Shown one piece after another: positions 16,106-25,375 of a DNA stretch of 64,000 bases. Numbering within the stretch: the first letter of the stretch is position 1; each line of letters opens with the position of its first letter. The stretch covers positions 3,534,001 to 3,598,000 of the forward strand of contig NC_022663.1 of NCBI RefSeq assembly GCF_000157895.3, written 5' to 3'. Under the pieces are notes generated by a model. It was not told where the DNA came from and did no database searches. It was given only the letters and a program-made list of their open reading frames with translations. This stretch comes from Mycobacterium kansasii ATCC 12478. GTDB taxonomy: Bacteria > Actinomycetota > Actinomycetes > Mycobacteriales > Mycobacteriaceae. Made by a program: the position numbers and the translations under genes.

Positions 16106-17691
16106 GAACGCTGGAACCCCCCAATCGGCTTCGTATCGGCCTCATGGGCATCGTGGTGATGATCATCGTCGTCGCCGTCGGCCAGAGCTTCACCAGCGTC
16201 CCGATGTTGTTCGCGCGGCCGAGCTACTACGGTCAGTTCACCGACACCGGCGGCCTCAACAAGGGCGACAAGGTACGCATCGCCGGCATGGACGTCGGCA
16301 AGGTGGAGGAGCTGTCCATCGACGGCGACCACGTCAAGATCAAATTCTCGGTCGGCACCAACGTCATCGGCACCGAAAGCCGCCTGGCGATTCGCACCGA
16401 CACCATCCTCGGTAAGAAGGTCCTCGAGATCGAGGCGCGCGGCAACCAGCCGCTGCGCCCGGGGGGCACGTTGCCATTAGGCCAAAGCACCACTCCCTAC
16501 CAGATTTACGACGCCTTCTTCGACGTCACCAAGGCGGCCACCGGCTGGGACATCGACACGGTCAAGCAGTCCCTGCATGTGCTGTCGCAGACCATCGACC
16601 AGACCTACCCGCACCTGAGCGCCACGCTCGAGGGCGTGGCCAAGTTCTCCGACACCATCGGCAAGCGCGACGAGGAGATCAAGCACCTGCTTGCGCAGGC
16701 CAACCAGGTGGCCAGCATCCTCGGCGATCGCAGCCAGCAGGTGGACCGGCTGTTGGTCAACGCCAAGACGCTGATCGCCGCGTTCAACGAACGCGGGCGC
16801 GCCATCGACGCCCTGCTGGGCAACATCGCTTCGTTCTCGGCCCAGGTGCAGGGGCTGATCAACGACAACCCGAACCTCAACCATGTGCTCGAGCAGCTGC
16901 GTCAGGTCAGCGACATCCTGGTTGAGCGCAAAGACGACCTGGCAAACGGGCTCCTGATGGTCGGCGGATTCCTCCCGTCGCTGAACGAGTCCATAGCATC
17001 GGGGCCGTTCTTCAAAGTGGTCATCCACAACCTGGTCCCGGGGCAGATTCTGCAGCCCTTCATCGACGCCGCGTTCAAGAAGCGTGGCCTGGACCCGGAG
17101 AATTTCTGGCGCAGTGCCGGCTTGCCGGAATTCCGCTGGCCCGACCCCAACGGCACCCGGTTCCCCAACGGCGCGCCGCCGCCGGCGCCGGGTGTGCTGG
17201 AGGGCACGCCCGAGCACCCGGGGCCGGCCGTCCCGCCCGGTTCACCCTGCTCGTACACGCCGGCCAATCCCGGCGGCAATGTCACCGTCGGCGACGAGGG
17301 GTTGCCGCGGCCGTGGAACCCGCTGCCCTGCGCGGGTGCGCTCCTCGGCCCGTTCGGAGGTCCGAACTTCCCGGCGCCGCTGGATGTCGAGGCGTCCCCG
17401 CCGAACCCGAACGGCCTGCCGCCGACGCCGGGCATCCCGATCGCGGGGCGGCCGGGCGACCCGCCGCCGGACGTTCCGGGTACCCCGGTGCCGCTGCCGC
17501 CGAACGCACCGCCGGGTGCGCGCACCGAGCAGCTGGCGCCGGCCGGCCCGACACCGCCGCCGTCGACGTTCGCGCCGGGGCTGCCGCCGGGTCCGCCCGC
17601 GCCGCCCGGGCCGGGGCCGCAGCTGCCCGACCCCTATATCAACCCAGGAGGCACCGGCGGTAGCGGTGTGACTGGAGGGAGCCAGAATTGA
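16102..17691 (+). CDS. mce1C: Mce1C lipid-importer subunit
   Basis: A 529-aa MCE protein with an N-terminal anchor (LRIGLMGIVVMIIVVAVG), MlaD domain (YGQFTDTGGLNKGDKVRIAGMDVGKVEEL) and a long helical domain. The C-terminal 170 residues or so are strongly Pro/Gly rich (PPPAPGV, PPGPPAPPGPGPQLPDP), as in M. tuberculosis Mce1C, and may cross the peptidoglycan. The start ATG 16102 is chosen because it forms the ATGA overlap with mce1B; an ATG at 16090 is the alternative. It ends in TTGA, overlapping mce1D. Confidence 0.93.
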   Translation: MRTLEPPNRLRIGLMGIVVMIIVVAVGQSFTSVPMLFARPSYYGQFTDTGGLNKGDKVRIAGMDVGKVEELSIDGDHVKIKFSVGTNVIGTESRLAIRTDTILGKKVLEIEARGNQPLRPGGTLPLGQSTTPYQIYDAFFDVTKAATGWDIDTVKQSLHVLSQTIDQTYPHLSATLEGVAKFSDTIGKRDEEIKHLLAQANQVASILGDRSQQVDRLLVNAKTLIAAFNERGRAIDALLGNIASFSAQVQGLINDNPNLNHVLEQLRQVSDILVERKDDLANGLLMVGGFLPSLNESIASGPFFKVVIHNLVPGQILQPFIDAAFKKRGLDPENFWRSAGLPEFRWPDPNGTRFPNGAPPPAPGVLEGTPEHPGPAVPPGSPCSYTPANPGGNVTVGDEGLPRPWNPLPCAGALLGPFGGPNFPAPLDVEASPPNPNGLPPTPGIPIAGRPGDPPPDVPGTPVPLPPNAPPGARTEQLAPAGPTPPPSTFAPGLPPGPPAPPGPGPQLPDPYINPGGTGGSGVTGGSQN

Positions 17692-19295
17692 GCACCGTCT
17701 TTGACATCCGCAATCTGCGGCTTCCGAGGATGACGCGGGCGACGGTGATCGTCGGAACGCTGATCGTGGTCTTGGCCCTGGTGGCAGCATTTGTCGGCTG
17801 GCGGCTTTACCAGAAGCTGACCAACAACACCGTGGTTGCCTATTTCCCTGCCGCAAATGCGCTGTACCCCGGTGACAAGGTTCAGATCATGGGCCTGCAA
17901 GTGGGCAAGATCGACAGCATCGAAGCGGCCGGCGACAAAATGAAGGTCACCTTCCACTATCAGAACCAGTACAAGGTGCCGGCCAACGCCTCGGCGGTGA
18001 TCCTCAACCCGACCCTGGTGGCGTCGCGCTCGATCCAATTGGAGCCGCCGTACAAAGGCGGGCCGGTGCTGGCCGACAACGCGGTCATCCCGATCGAGCG
18101 CACCCAGGTGCCGGTGGAGTGGGACGAACTGCGCAACAGCATCACCAACATCATCGACAAGCTCGGCCCCACCGAGCAGCAGCCCAAGGGACCGTTCGGT
18201 GAGGTTCTCGAATCGTTCGCGAACGGGCTGGCGGGCAAGGGCAAGCAGTTCAACACCACCCTGGACAACCTCTCGCGTGCGCTGACCGCCCTGAACGAAG
18301 GCCGTGGCGACTTCTTCGCGGTGGTGCGCAGCCTGGCGCTGTTCGTCAACGCGCTGCACCAGGACGACGCACAATTCGTGGCGTTGAACCAGAACCTGGC
18401 CGACCTCACCGGCCGGTTGGTCAGCTCCGACCAAGCACTTTCCGATGCGTTACAGCAGTTCGACAGTTTGCTGACGACGATCCGGCCGTTCCTCGACACG
18501 AACCGCGAAGTGCTGACCCACGACGTCAACAACCTGGCCGAGGCGACCAACACGCTGCTGCAGCCCGAGCCGCTGAACGGCTTGGAGACCGCCTTGCACG
18601 TGCTGCCGACGGCGGCGTCGAACGTCAACCAGATCTATCACCCGTCACACGGTTCCGTGGTCGCCATCCCGGAGATCACCTCGTTCGCCAACCCGATGCA
18701 GTTCATCTGCAGCTCAATTCAGGCCGCCAGCCGGCTTGGGTATCAGGAGTCTGCAGAACTGTGTGCGCAGTATCTGGCGCCGATCCTCGACTCGATCAAG
18801 TTCAACTACTTCCCGTTCGGGGTGAACTTCTTCAGCACCGCCGAAGTGCTGCCCAAGCAGGTCGCCTACTCCGAGCCACGCCTGCAGCCGCCGAACGGGT
18901 ATAAGGACACGACCGTTCCCGGAATCTGGGTGCCCGACACCCCGTTGTCGCACCGCAACACCCAGCCCGGCTGGATCGTCGCCCCGGGTATGCAGGGGCA
19001 GCAGGTAGGGCCGATCACCGCTGGCCTGATGACCCCCGAGTCGCTGGCCGAACTCATGGGAGGCCCCGACATCGAGCCCGTTCAGTCCACCTTGCAGACG
19101 CCACCCGGACCGCCGAACGCCTACGACGAGTACCCGGTGTTGCCGCCGATCGGTTTGCAGGCCCCGGTGCCGATACAGCCGCCGCCGCCCGGCCCAGAGG
19201 TGATCCCGGGTCCGGTTGCTCCGACGCCCGGTCCCGCCGCCGCACCGGCGCCGGTCGGCGCGCCACTTCCCGCTGAGGCAGGAGCGGGTCAGTGA
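17688..19295 (+). CDS. mce1D: Mce1D lipid-importer subunit
   Basis: A 535-aa MCE protein that starts at TTG within the mce1C stop. MSTVFDIRNLRLPRM precedes a transmembrane anchor (TRATVIVGTLIVVLALVAAFVG). The MlaD domain is VVAYFPAANALYPGDKVQIMGLQVGKI and SRSIQLEPPYKGGPVL, followed by a helical tunnel region. A conserved block contains CSSIQAASRLGYQESAELCAQYLAPILDSIKFNY, and a Pro-rich tail closes the protein. The TGA stop overlaps the GTG start of lprK, and that junction is where the 54-bp repeats begin. Confidence 0.94.
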   Translation: MSTVFDIRNLRLPRMTRATVIVGTLIVVLALVAAFVGWRLYQKLTNNTVVAYFPAANALYPGDKVQIMGLQVGKIDSIEAAGDKMKVTFHYQNQYKVPANASAVILNPTLVASRSIQLEPPYKGGPVLADNAVIPIERTQVPVEWDELRNSITNIIDKLGPTEQQPKGPFGEVLESFANGLAGKGKQFNTTLDNLSRALTALNEGRGDFFAVVRSLALFVNALHQDDAQFVALNQNLADLTGRLVSSDQALSDALQQFDSLLTTIRPFLDTNREVLTHDVNNLAEATNTLLQPEPLNGLETALHVLPTAASNVNQIYHPSHGSVVAIPEITSFANPMQFICSSIQAASRLGYQESAELCAQYLAPILDSIKFNYFPFGVNFFSTAEVLPKQVAYSEPRLQPPNGYKDTTVPGIWVPDTPLSHRNTQPGWIVAPGMQGQQVGPITAGLMTPESLAELMGGPDIEPVQSTLQTPPGPPNAYDEYPVLPPIGLQAPVPIQPPPPGPEVIPGPVAPTPGPAAAPAPVGAPLPAEAGAGQ

Positions 19296-20635
19296 GGGGC
19301 GCGATGAGCGCGGTACGCGCGAAGAGCAACCCGAGCCATTGGGCACCGAGGGGCGCGATGAGCGCGGTACGCGCGAAGAGCAACCCGAGCCATTGGGCAC
19401 CGAGGGGCGCGATGAGCGCGGTACGCGCGAAGAGCAACCCGAGCCATTGGGCACCGAGGCGAGCCGTGGGACGCGTCCGCCACCGCGCCTGGCAGGCGTT
19501 GGCGTTGCTGATGGTCGCGCTGATGCTGAGTTCGTGTGGCTGGCGCGGGATCTCCAATGTGTCGATTCCGGGTGGTCCGGGCACCGGGGACGGGTCCTAC
19601 GTCCTCTATGTGCAGGTGCCCGACACGCTGGCGATCAACGGCAACAGCAAGGTGATGGTCGCCGACGTCACGGTCGGCTCGATACGTGACATCAGATTGG
19701 AGAACTGGATAGCGACCCTCAAGCTGGGCATCGACAAGGGCGTCAAGCTACCGAGGAACGCCACCGCGAAGATCGGCCAGACCAGTTTGCTGGGTTCTCA
19801 GCATGTGGAACTCGCGGCGCCGCCCGACCCGTCGCCGCAGCCGCTGTGCCCGCCGCCGCACCGCAAGCAAGATTGCACCATTTCCCTGAAGAACTCCTCC
19901 GCGTATCCCAACACCGAGCAAACACTGGCCAGCATCTCGATGATTTTGCGCGGCGGCGGGATCCCGAATCTCGAGGTGCTCCAGAACGAGGTCTACAACG
20001 TCTTCCACGGGCGGGCCGACCAGATTCGGGCCTTCCTCACCAAGCTGGACACCTTTACCGACCAGCTCAACCAGCAACGCGATGACATCACCCACGCTAT
20101 CGACTCCACCAATCGTTTGCTGGTCTACGTGGGTCGCCGATCCGATGTACTGGACCGGGTACTGACCGACATCCCGCCGCTGATCAAGCACTTCGCCGAC
20201 ACGCGCGACCTGCTCATCAACGCCGTCGACGCGTTGGGACAGCTCACCCAGGTCACCGACCAATACCTGTCGGAGGCACGTGGCCCGCTGCATACCGACT
20301 TGCAAGCGCTGCAATGCCCCCTCAAGGAACTCGGCCGCGGCTCGCAGTATCTGATCGGCGCGCTGAAGCTGATTCTCACCCAGCCGTACGACATCGATAC
20401 TGTGCCGAAGCTGTTCCGCGGCGACTACCAGAACGTGTCGGCCACGATTGACGTGACCTTCAGCGCCATGGACAACGCATTGCTCACCGGTACCGGCTTT
20501 TCCGGAGCCTTGCGCGCGCTCGAACAGTCCTTCGGTCGCGATCCCGAGACGATGATCCCCGACGTCCGCTACACGCCGAACCCGAACGACGCGCCCGGCG
20601 GACCGCTGGTGGAAAGGGGCGACCGGCAATGCTGA
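19292..20635 (+). CDS. lprK: Mce1E lipoprotein LprK with repeat-extended N-terminus
   Basis: The lipoprotein MCE subunit (Mce1E). The lipobox LMLSSC closes a signal peptide, then comes WRGISNVSIPGGPGTGDGSYVLYVQVPDTLAINGNSKVMVADVTVGSI (MlaD domain) and the conserved IGQTSLLGSQHVELAAP. The C-terminus DVRYTPNPNDAPGGPLVERG matches Rv0173. Unusually, the 5' end has three identical 18-residue units (GAMSAVRAKSNPSHWAPR) from a 54-bp tandem repeat. Starts are available at GTG 19292, ATG 19304, ATG 19358 and ATG 19412. Depending on the start, the lipobox Cys is residue 82 down to 42, against about 31 in M. tuberculosis. Confidence 0.93.
   Translation: MRGAMSAVRAKSNPSHWAPRGAMSAVRAKSNPSHWAPRGAMSAVRAKSNPSHWAPRRAVGRVRHRAWQALALLMVALMLSSCGWRGISNVSIPGGPGTGDGSYVLYVQVPDTLAINGNSKVMVADVTVGSIRDIRLENWIATLKLGIDKGVKLPRNATAKIGQTSLLGSQHVELAAPPDPSPQPLCPPPHRKQDCTISLKNSSAYPNTEQTLASISMILRGGGIPNLEVLQNEVYNVFHGRADQIRAFLTKLDTFTDQLNQQRDDITHAIDSTNRLLVYVGRRSDVLDRVLTDIPPLIKHFADTRDLLINAVDALGQLTQVTDQYLSEARGPLHTDLQALQCPLKELGRGSQYLIGALKLILTQPYDIDTVPKLFRGDYQNVSATIDVTFSAMDNALLTGTGFSGALRALEQSFGRDPETMIPDVRYTPNPNDAPGGPLVERGDRQC
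19294..19455 (+). repeat. Three perfect 54-bp tandem repeats (in-frame minisatellite)
   Basis: Units 19294-19347, 19348-19401 and 19402-19455 are identical base for base. Each begins GAGGGGCGCGATGAGCGCGG and ends GAGCCATTGGGCACC, and each carries its own in-frame ATG. The array sits exactly at the mce1D stop/lprK start overlap, a site preference reminiscent of MIRU minisatellites. Being a multiple of three, copy-number change would keep the frame. Confidence 0.95.
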
Positions 20636-22185
20636 CTCCCTTCATCAAACGCCAGTTGATCGTGTTCGCGGTCCTGACAGTGGTCTCGCTGTTGGTCCTG
20701 GGGGTTTACTACCTGCGGATTCCGTCGCTGGCCGGCATCGGCCGCTACACGCTCAAGGCGGAGCTGCCGGCATCGGGCGGCCTTTACCCCACGGCCAACG
20801 TGACCTATCGCGGCGTCACCATCGGCAAGGTCACCGACGTGGAGCCGACGCCGACCGGCGCCGAGGCGACGATGAGCATTGACAGCCGCTACAAGATCCC
20901 GGTCGATGCGTCGGCGAACGTGCATTCGGTGTCGGCGGTCGGTGAGCAGTACCTGGACTTGGTGTCGACGGGCAACCCGGGCAAGGTCTTTTCGCCCGGA
21001 CAAACGATCACCAAGGGGACGGTGCCCAGTGAGATCGGGCCGGCCCTGGACACCGCCAACCGCGGCCTTCAGGTGTTGCCGGCGGACAAGATCCCCGTGC
21101 TGCTCGACGAAACGGCGCAAGCCGTAGGCGGTTTGGGCCCAGCCCTGCAACGGCTGGTCGACGCCACACAGGCGATCGTTGGTGACTTCCGCACCCAGAT
21201 CAACGACGTCAACGACATCATCGACCATTCCGGACCCGTCATCGAGAGCCAGGTCCGCTCGGGTGACGCGATCGAACGCTGGGCGCACAACCTCAACACA
21301 CTGGCCGCGCAGACGGCGAAACGGGACCAGAACGTGAAAAGCATTCTGTCCCAGGCAGCTCCGACCGCTGACCAGCTGAACGAGGTCTTCACCGACGTGC
21401 GTGATTCGCTGCCGCAGACGCTGGCGAACCTCGAAGTCGTGTTCGACCTGCTCAAGCGCTACCACAAAGGCGTCGAGCAGGTGCTGGTGTTCCTGCCGCA
21501 GGGTGCTTCGATCGCGCAGACAGTGGCCGCGCCCTTCCCGAACATGGCCGCCCTAGACCTGGCGTTGGCGATCAACCAGCCGCCGCCGTGTCTGACCGGG
21601 TTCATCCCTGCCTCGGAGTGGCGCTCTTTTGCCGACACCAGCCTGCAGCCGTTGCCGACTGGCACGTACTGCAAGATTCCGATGGATACTCCGGCCAACA
21701 GCGTGCGCGGGTCGCGCAACATTCCGTGTGTTGACGTCCCGGGCAAGCGAGCGGCGACGCCGCGGGAATGCCGCGACCCGAAACCATACGTGCCGGCGGG
21801 TACCAACCCCTGGTATGGCGACCCCAACCAGCTGTTGACGTGCCCCGCGCCGGCGGCGCGCTGCGATCAGCCGGTCAAGCCCGGCTTGGTGATCCCGGCA
21901 CCATCGATCAATAACGGGATGAACCCGGCACCGGCCGACAGACTGCCTCCGGGCGGGACGCCGCCGCCGGTCAGTGACCCGCTGCAGCGGCCCGGTTCGG
22001 GTACTGTGCAGTGCAACGGACAGCAGCCCAACCCCTGTGTCTACACTCCGGGCGGGCCGCCCACGGCGGTCTACAGCCCTCAGAGCGGTGAACTGGTAGG
22101 GCCCGACGGAGTCAGATACTCCGTCGAAAACTCGACCAAAACAGGAGACGACGGATGGAAGGAGATGCTGGCGCCAGCCGGCTGA
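20629..22185 (+). CDS. mce1F: Mce1F lipid-importer subunit
   Basis: A 518-aa MCE protein: anchor LIVFAVLTVVSLLVLGVYYLRI, MlaD domain (YTLKAELPASGGLYPTANVTYRGVTIGKV ... SVSAVGEQYLDLVS), long helical region, and a Cys/Pro-rich C-terminal tail with ending NGQQPNPCVYTPGGPPTAVYSPQSGEL, conserved among MceF proteins. It overlaps the end of lprK by 7 bp and the next gene by 31 bp. Last of the six Mce subunits in the operon. Confidence 0.94.
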   Translation: MLTPFIKRQLIVFAVLTVVSLLVLGVYYLRIPSLAGIGRYTLKAELPASGGLYPTANVTYRGVTIGKVTDVEPTPTGAEATMSIDSRYKIPVDASANVHSVSAVGEQYLDLVSTGNPGKVFSPGQTITKGTVPSEIGPALDTANRGLQVLPADKIPVLLDETAQAVGGLGPALQRLVDATQAIVGDFRTQINDVNDIIDHSGPVIESQVRSGDAIERWAHNLNTLAAQTAKRDQNVKSILSQAAPTADQLNEVFTDVRDSLPQTLANLEVVFDLLKRYHKGVEQVLVFLPQGASIAQTVAAPFPNMAALDLALAINQPPPCLTGFIPASEWRSFADTSLQPLPTGTYCKIPMDTPANSVRGSRNIPCVDVPGKRAATPRECRDPKPYVPAGTNPWYGDPNQLLTCPAPAARCDQPVKPGLVIPAPSINNGMNPAPADRLPPGGTPPPVSDPLQRPGSGTVQCNGQQPNPCVYTPGGPPTAVYSPQSGELVGPDGVRYSVENSTKTGDDGWKEMLAPAG

Positions 22186-22931
22186 ACCCCATCGACGCGG
22201 ATAATTCGTCGAGCCCCGAGGCAACGGACGAGGACTCGGCAGAATCCGAGGCCCAAACCGGCTCAGACAGCCCCGACACGGAGGGTGAACTGACTGCAGA
22301 ATCGGAAGCCGGTCCGGACAGCGCCGAGGCGACGGACGAGGATTCGGCCGAATCGGAGGACGAAGCCGGTCCGGACATCTCCGACAGCACAGGTGAGGAC
22401 CAAACCGCGGCGCCGGCCGTCGAGCGGCGCCCGTCGCGTTTGGGTCGTGGATGGCTAGTCGGTATCAGCGCAGCACTGGTGCTCGTCGCCGGCGGTATCG
22501 GGACCGGCGGCTATCTGGCGCTGCGTGCCCACCAGCAGAGCGCGGCCATAGCCCGCAACAACGCGGCAGCGCTTCAGGTGGCCAAGGACTGTGTCGCGGT
22601 CACGCAGGCACCGGATACCAACTCCATGGCCGCCAGTGAACAGAAGATCATCGACTGCGGCACCGACCAGTACCGCTCTCAAGCCGTGCTGTACAGCAGC
22701 ATGCTCGTTCAGGCGTACCAGGCCGCCAACGTGCACGTTCAGTTGACCGATATGCGGGCCGCGGTCGAGCGTAACAACCCCGACGGATCGGTTGACGTGC
22801 TGGTCGCCCTGCGCGTCCGGATGTCCAACGATCAGGCGCAGGATCAGGAAACCGGTTACCGGCTGCGGGTGCGTATGACGCCTACGGACGGTCAGTACAA
22901 GATTTCGAAACTCGACCAGGTGACGAAGTGA
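22155..22931 (+). CDS. Mce-associated membrane protein (Rv0175-like)
   Basis: A 258-aa single-pass membrane protein. The first 90 residues are highly acidic with internal repeats of EATDEDSAESE type. A transmembrane helix follows (WLVGISAALVLVAGGIGTGGYLAL, about residues 100-122), then a periplasmic mce-associated domain with paired cysteines (AKDCVAVT, IIDCGTD). These proteins are thought to stabilise or assist Mce1 complexes. The start lies inside mce1F with an AGGAG upstream. It ends in GTGA, shared with the next gene. Confidence 0.88.
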   Translation: MEGDAGASRLNPIDADNSSSPEATDEDSAESEAQTGSDSPDTEGELTAESEAGPDSAEATDEDSAESEDEAGPDISDSTGEDQTAAPAVERRPSRLGRGWLVGISAALVLVAGGIGTGGYLALRAHQQSAAIARNNAAALQVAKDCVAVTQAPDTNSMAASEQKIIDCGTDQYRSQAVLYSSMLVQAYQAANVHVQLTDMRAAVERNNPDGSVDVLVALRVRMSNDQAQDQETGYRLRVRMTPTDGQYKISKLDQVTK

Positions 22932-23914
22932 CGGTGGTGGTCGAGGAGATCCAGACCCCCGAGACCGTCCAAGCCCTAGCCGAAAAGGCTTTGGCGCCAT
23001 GGCATTTGCGGGTGGCTGCGTTCGCCGTTGATGTGGTGCCGGGCATCGCGGTGGTAGCGACCCTGGCGCTGGTCTCGTTTACCGTGCCGTCGGACAGCTC
23101 ATGGTGGTGGGTGTGCGTCGCCATCCTGGCCTTGGTGACCCTGCTGATGTCGGTCAACCGGTGGCTGGCGCCCGCCCTGACCGGTTGGACCCTGGGACGC
23201 GCCCTGTGCGGAATCGCGGTGGTACGTCACAATGGGGCGGCTGGAGACGCCGTCGGTCCGTGGCGGCTGATGGTGCGTGACCTCGCCCACCTGGTCGACA
23301 CCGTGCCGCTGGTGGTCGGATGGCTGTGGCCGCTGTGGGATCCGGACCGGCGCACCTTCGCCGACATGCTGTTGCGCACCGAGGTGCGAACCGCTGAGCC
23401 CGTCGAGCGCCCGGCCAAGGTACGGCGGTGGACGGCGGTGGTACTGGTCACCGCGGCCGGGTTGTGCCTGGGCGGTGCCGGTGTGAGCTACGCGGTGGTG
23501 TACTCCTACGACAAGGCAACCGATCGAACCCGTGCTGAGCTTGCGACGCAGGGCCCCAAGATGGTCGCCCAGATGCTGACATACGACCCGAAAACGTTGC
23601 GCGAGGACTTCGCTCGAGCACAATCGCTGACCACCGACAGGTACCGCGGTCAGTTGGCCGCCCAGCAGGACACCGTCGCGAAGGGGCACCCCGTCCTCAA
23701 CGAGTACTGGGTGACGGGCAGTTCTATCCAATCCGCGACGCCGAACCGGGCGACCATGCTGTTGTTCATCCAGGGTCGCCGTGGCACACCACCCGACATC
23801 CGCTACATCAGCGCAACCGTACGGGTCAGCTTCGCAAGGGACCGGGACGACCAATGGCGCGTTGACGACCTGACTGTACTGACCAAACCGAAGCCGCGCG
23901 GGGACGGGAAATGA
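22928..23914 (+). CDS. RDD-domain Mce-associated membrane protein (Rv0176-like)
   Basis: A 328-aa protein with an N-terminal RDD domain (about residues 25-150; PWHLRVAAFAVDVVPGIAVVATLAL, GWTLGRALCGIAVVR, RTFADMLLRTEV), one further transmembrane helix (TAVVLVTAAGLCLGGAGVSYAVVYSY) and a C-terminal mce-associated domain ending in DDQWRVDDLTVLTKP. Role is inferred from operon position. GTG start overlaps the previous stop; its own stop overlaps the next start (ATGA). Confidence 0.87.
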   Translation: MTVVVEEIQTPETVQALAEKALAPWHLRVAAFAVDVVPGIAVVATLALVSFTVPSDSSWWWVCVAILALVTLLMSVNRWLAPALTGWTLGRALCGIAVVRHNGAAGDAVGPWRLMVRDLAHLVDTVPLVVGWLWPLWDPDRRTFADMLLRTEVRTAEPVERPAKVRRWTAVVLVTAAGLCLGGAGVSYAVVYSYDKATDRTRAELATQGPKMVAQMLTYDPKTLREDFARAQSLTTDRYRGQLAAQQDTVAKGHPVLNEYWVTGSSIQSATPNRATMLLFIQGRRGTPPDIRYISATVRVSFARDRDDQWRVDDLTVLTKPKPRGDGK

Positions 23915-24465
23915 GTCCGCGGCGCCGATTCCACCCCGGTGAGGGATTCCTGTTTGTCACACACCCGCTGCCGCCGAGGCGACCGTGGGTATTCCCGTTC
24001 GTGGCCATTTCCGCTGCCGTGGTGATGGTGGTGGCGATCACGCTATCCAGCCTGATGCTGGTCGCGCACGTGTCGCGGGATCAGGCCGCGCACCGGGAGC
24101 ACGAGGTGGTCAACTACGTGAAATGGTTCATGGGGCAGTTCACCTCCGTTGACCCGTATCACGCCAACGAATACGTCGAGCGGATATTGGCGCAGGCGAC
24201 CGGCGATTTCGCCAAGCAATACCACGACAAGGCGAACGAGATCCTGCTGCAGGTCGCTCAAGCCGAGCCCGCCAGGGGTACCGTCCTGGACGCGGGCGTG
24301 GAACGGTGGAACGACGACGGCACCGCCAGCGTTTTGGTGGCCACCGAGGTCACCTCCAAGTCACCCGACGGCAAAGAGGTCTTCGAGAACACGAACCGTT
24401 GGGCTGCCACAGCTAAGCAGGAAGGGAATCAGTGGAAGATCAGCAACCTGCTGCAGATGATCTGA
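23911..24465 (+). CDS. Mce-associated membrane protein (Rv0177-like)
   Basis: A 184-aa protein: short cytoplasmic N-terminus, one transmembrane helix (WVFPFVAISAAVVMVVAITLSSLMLVA, about residues 30-55) and a periplasmic domain with the fold's usual ending KQEGNQWKISNLLQMI, which resembles the SnoaL/mce-associated family. It is coupled to both neighbours by overlaps (ATGA at the start, 34 bp at the end). Confidence 0.87.
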   Translation: MSPRRRFHPGEGFLFVTHPLPPRRPWVFPFVAISAAVVMVVAITLSSLMLVAHVSRDQAAHREHEVVNYVKWFMGQFTSVDPYHANEYVERILAQATGDFAKQYHDKANEILLQVAQAEPARGTVLDAGVERWNDDGTASVLVATEVTSKSPDGKEVFENTNRWAATAKQEGNQWKISNLLQMI

Positions 24466-25352
24466 CCGAGGCCAACTCGGATGCGTCCGACGCCGAACCA
24501 GATTCCCACGCCGAGACCGACGATCAGGCAACTCAAGCAACCGAGGCGGTGGACGAGGAACTCGGAAGCGGCGACGTTGCGCCAGCAGCAGCTGATCAGT
24601 CCGAGCAAGCTGATGGCGGCGACACCGATTCCGAAAAGGCCGACTCCGACGCCGAGGCGGCCGACACCGACTCCGAGGCCGCCGGTGACGACACTGATTC
24701 CGAACAGTCCGACACCGACGCCGAGGTCGCCGGTGGCGACACCGAGACTGCCGTAACCGACGCCGAGGCGGCCGGTGACGGCGCCGGACGCAAGGTCGGG
24801 TTCCTCAAGCGACTGAGGGGCAAGGTCAAACGCCCCAGCGGCAAGCGCGTCGCTGCGGCCGTCGCTGTGGTTGGCGTACTGCTTTTCGTGGGTTCTGCCG
24901 CATTTGCCGGCGCGACCCTGCAGCCGTACCTGGCCGATCGCGCGGTCGTCGCCGTCAAGCTGAACGTGGCGCGGACCGCGGCGAACGCGATCACGACGTT
25001 GTGGACCTACACCCCGGAAAACATGGATAAGCTGGCCGATCGCGCGGCGGTCTACCTCAGCGGTGACTTCGGAGCGCAATACCGAAAATTCGTCGACAGC
25101 ATCGTAGCGCCGAACAAGCAAGCCAAGGTCACCAACAACACCGAGGTCACCGGCGTCGCGGTCGAATCGCTGGATGGTCCCAATGCGGTGGCCATCGTGT
25201 ACACGAATACCACCACCACCAGCCCGCTGACCAAGAACATTCCGGCAATGAAGTATCTGTCGTACCGGCTGATCATGAAGCGGGATAACTCCCGCTGGTT
25301 TGTGACCAGGATGACGACGATCACCTCGCTGGATTTGACGCCTCGCCTGTAG
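24432..25352 (+). CDS. Mce-associated membrane protein with long acidic N-terminus (Rv0178-like)
   Basis: A 306-aa protein whose first 120 residues are dominated by Asp/Glu/Ala/Ser repeats (DTDSEQSDTDAEVAGGDTE-type). A basic patch (KRLRGKVKRPSGKR), one transmembrane helix (VAAAVAVVGVLLFVGSAAFAG) and an extracytoplasmic mce-associated domain follow, ending RWFVTRMTTITSLDLTPRL. GTG 24432 lies inside the previous gene. It closes the mce1 operon. The acidic tail parallels that of the Rv0175-like protein and would lie in the cytoplasm. Confidence 0.86.
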   Translation: MEDQQPAADDLTEANSDASDAEPDSHAETDDQATQATEAVDEELGSGDVAPAAADQSEQADGGDTDSEKADSDAEAADTDSEAAGDDTDSEQSDTDAEVAGGDTETAVTDAEAAGDGAGRKVGFLKRLRGKVKRPSGKRVAAAVAVVGVLLFVGSAAFAGATLQPYLADRAVVAVKLNVARTAANAITTLWTYTPENMDKLADRAAVYLSGDFGAQYRKFVDSIVAPNKQAKVTNNTEVTGVAVESLDGPNAVAIVYTNTTTTSPLTKNIPAMKYLSYRLIMKRDNSRWFVTRMTTITSLDLTPRL

Positions 25353-25375
25353 CCTCGGCCTGGTCGAGGGGTTAC

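Noticed and set aside
25353..25375. CCTCG-N7-CGAGG as terminator of the mce1 operon
   Set aside because: Five-bp stem only, too weak to claim.
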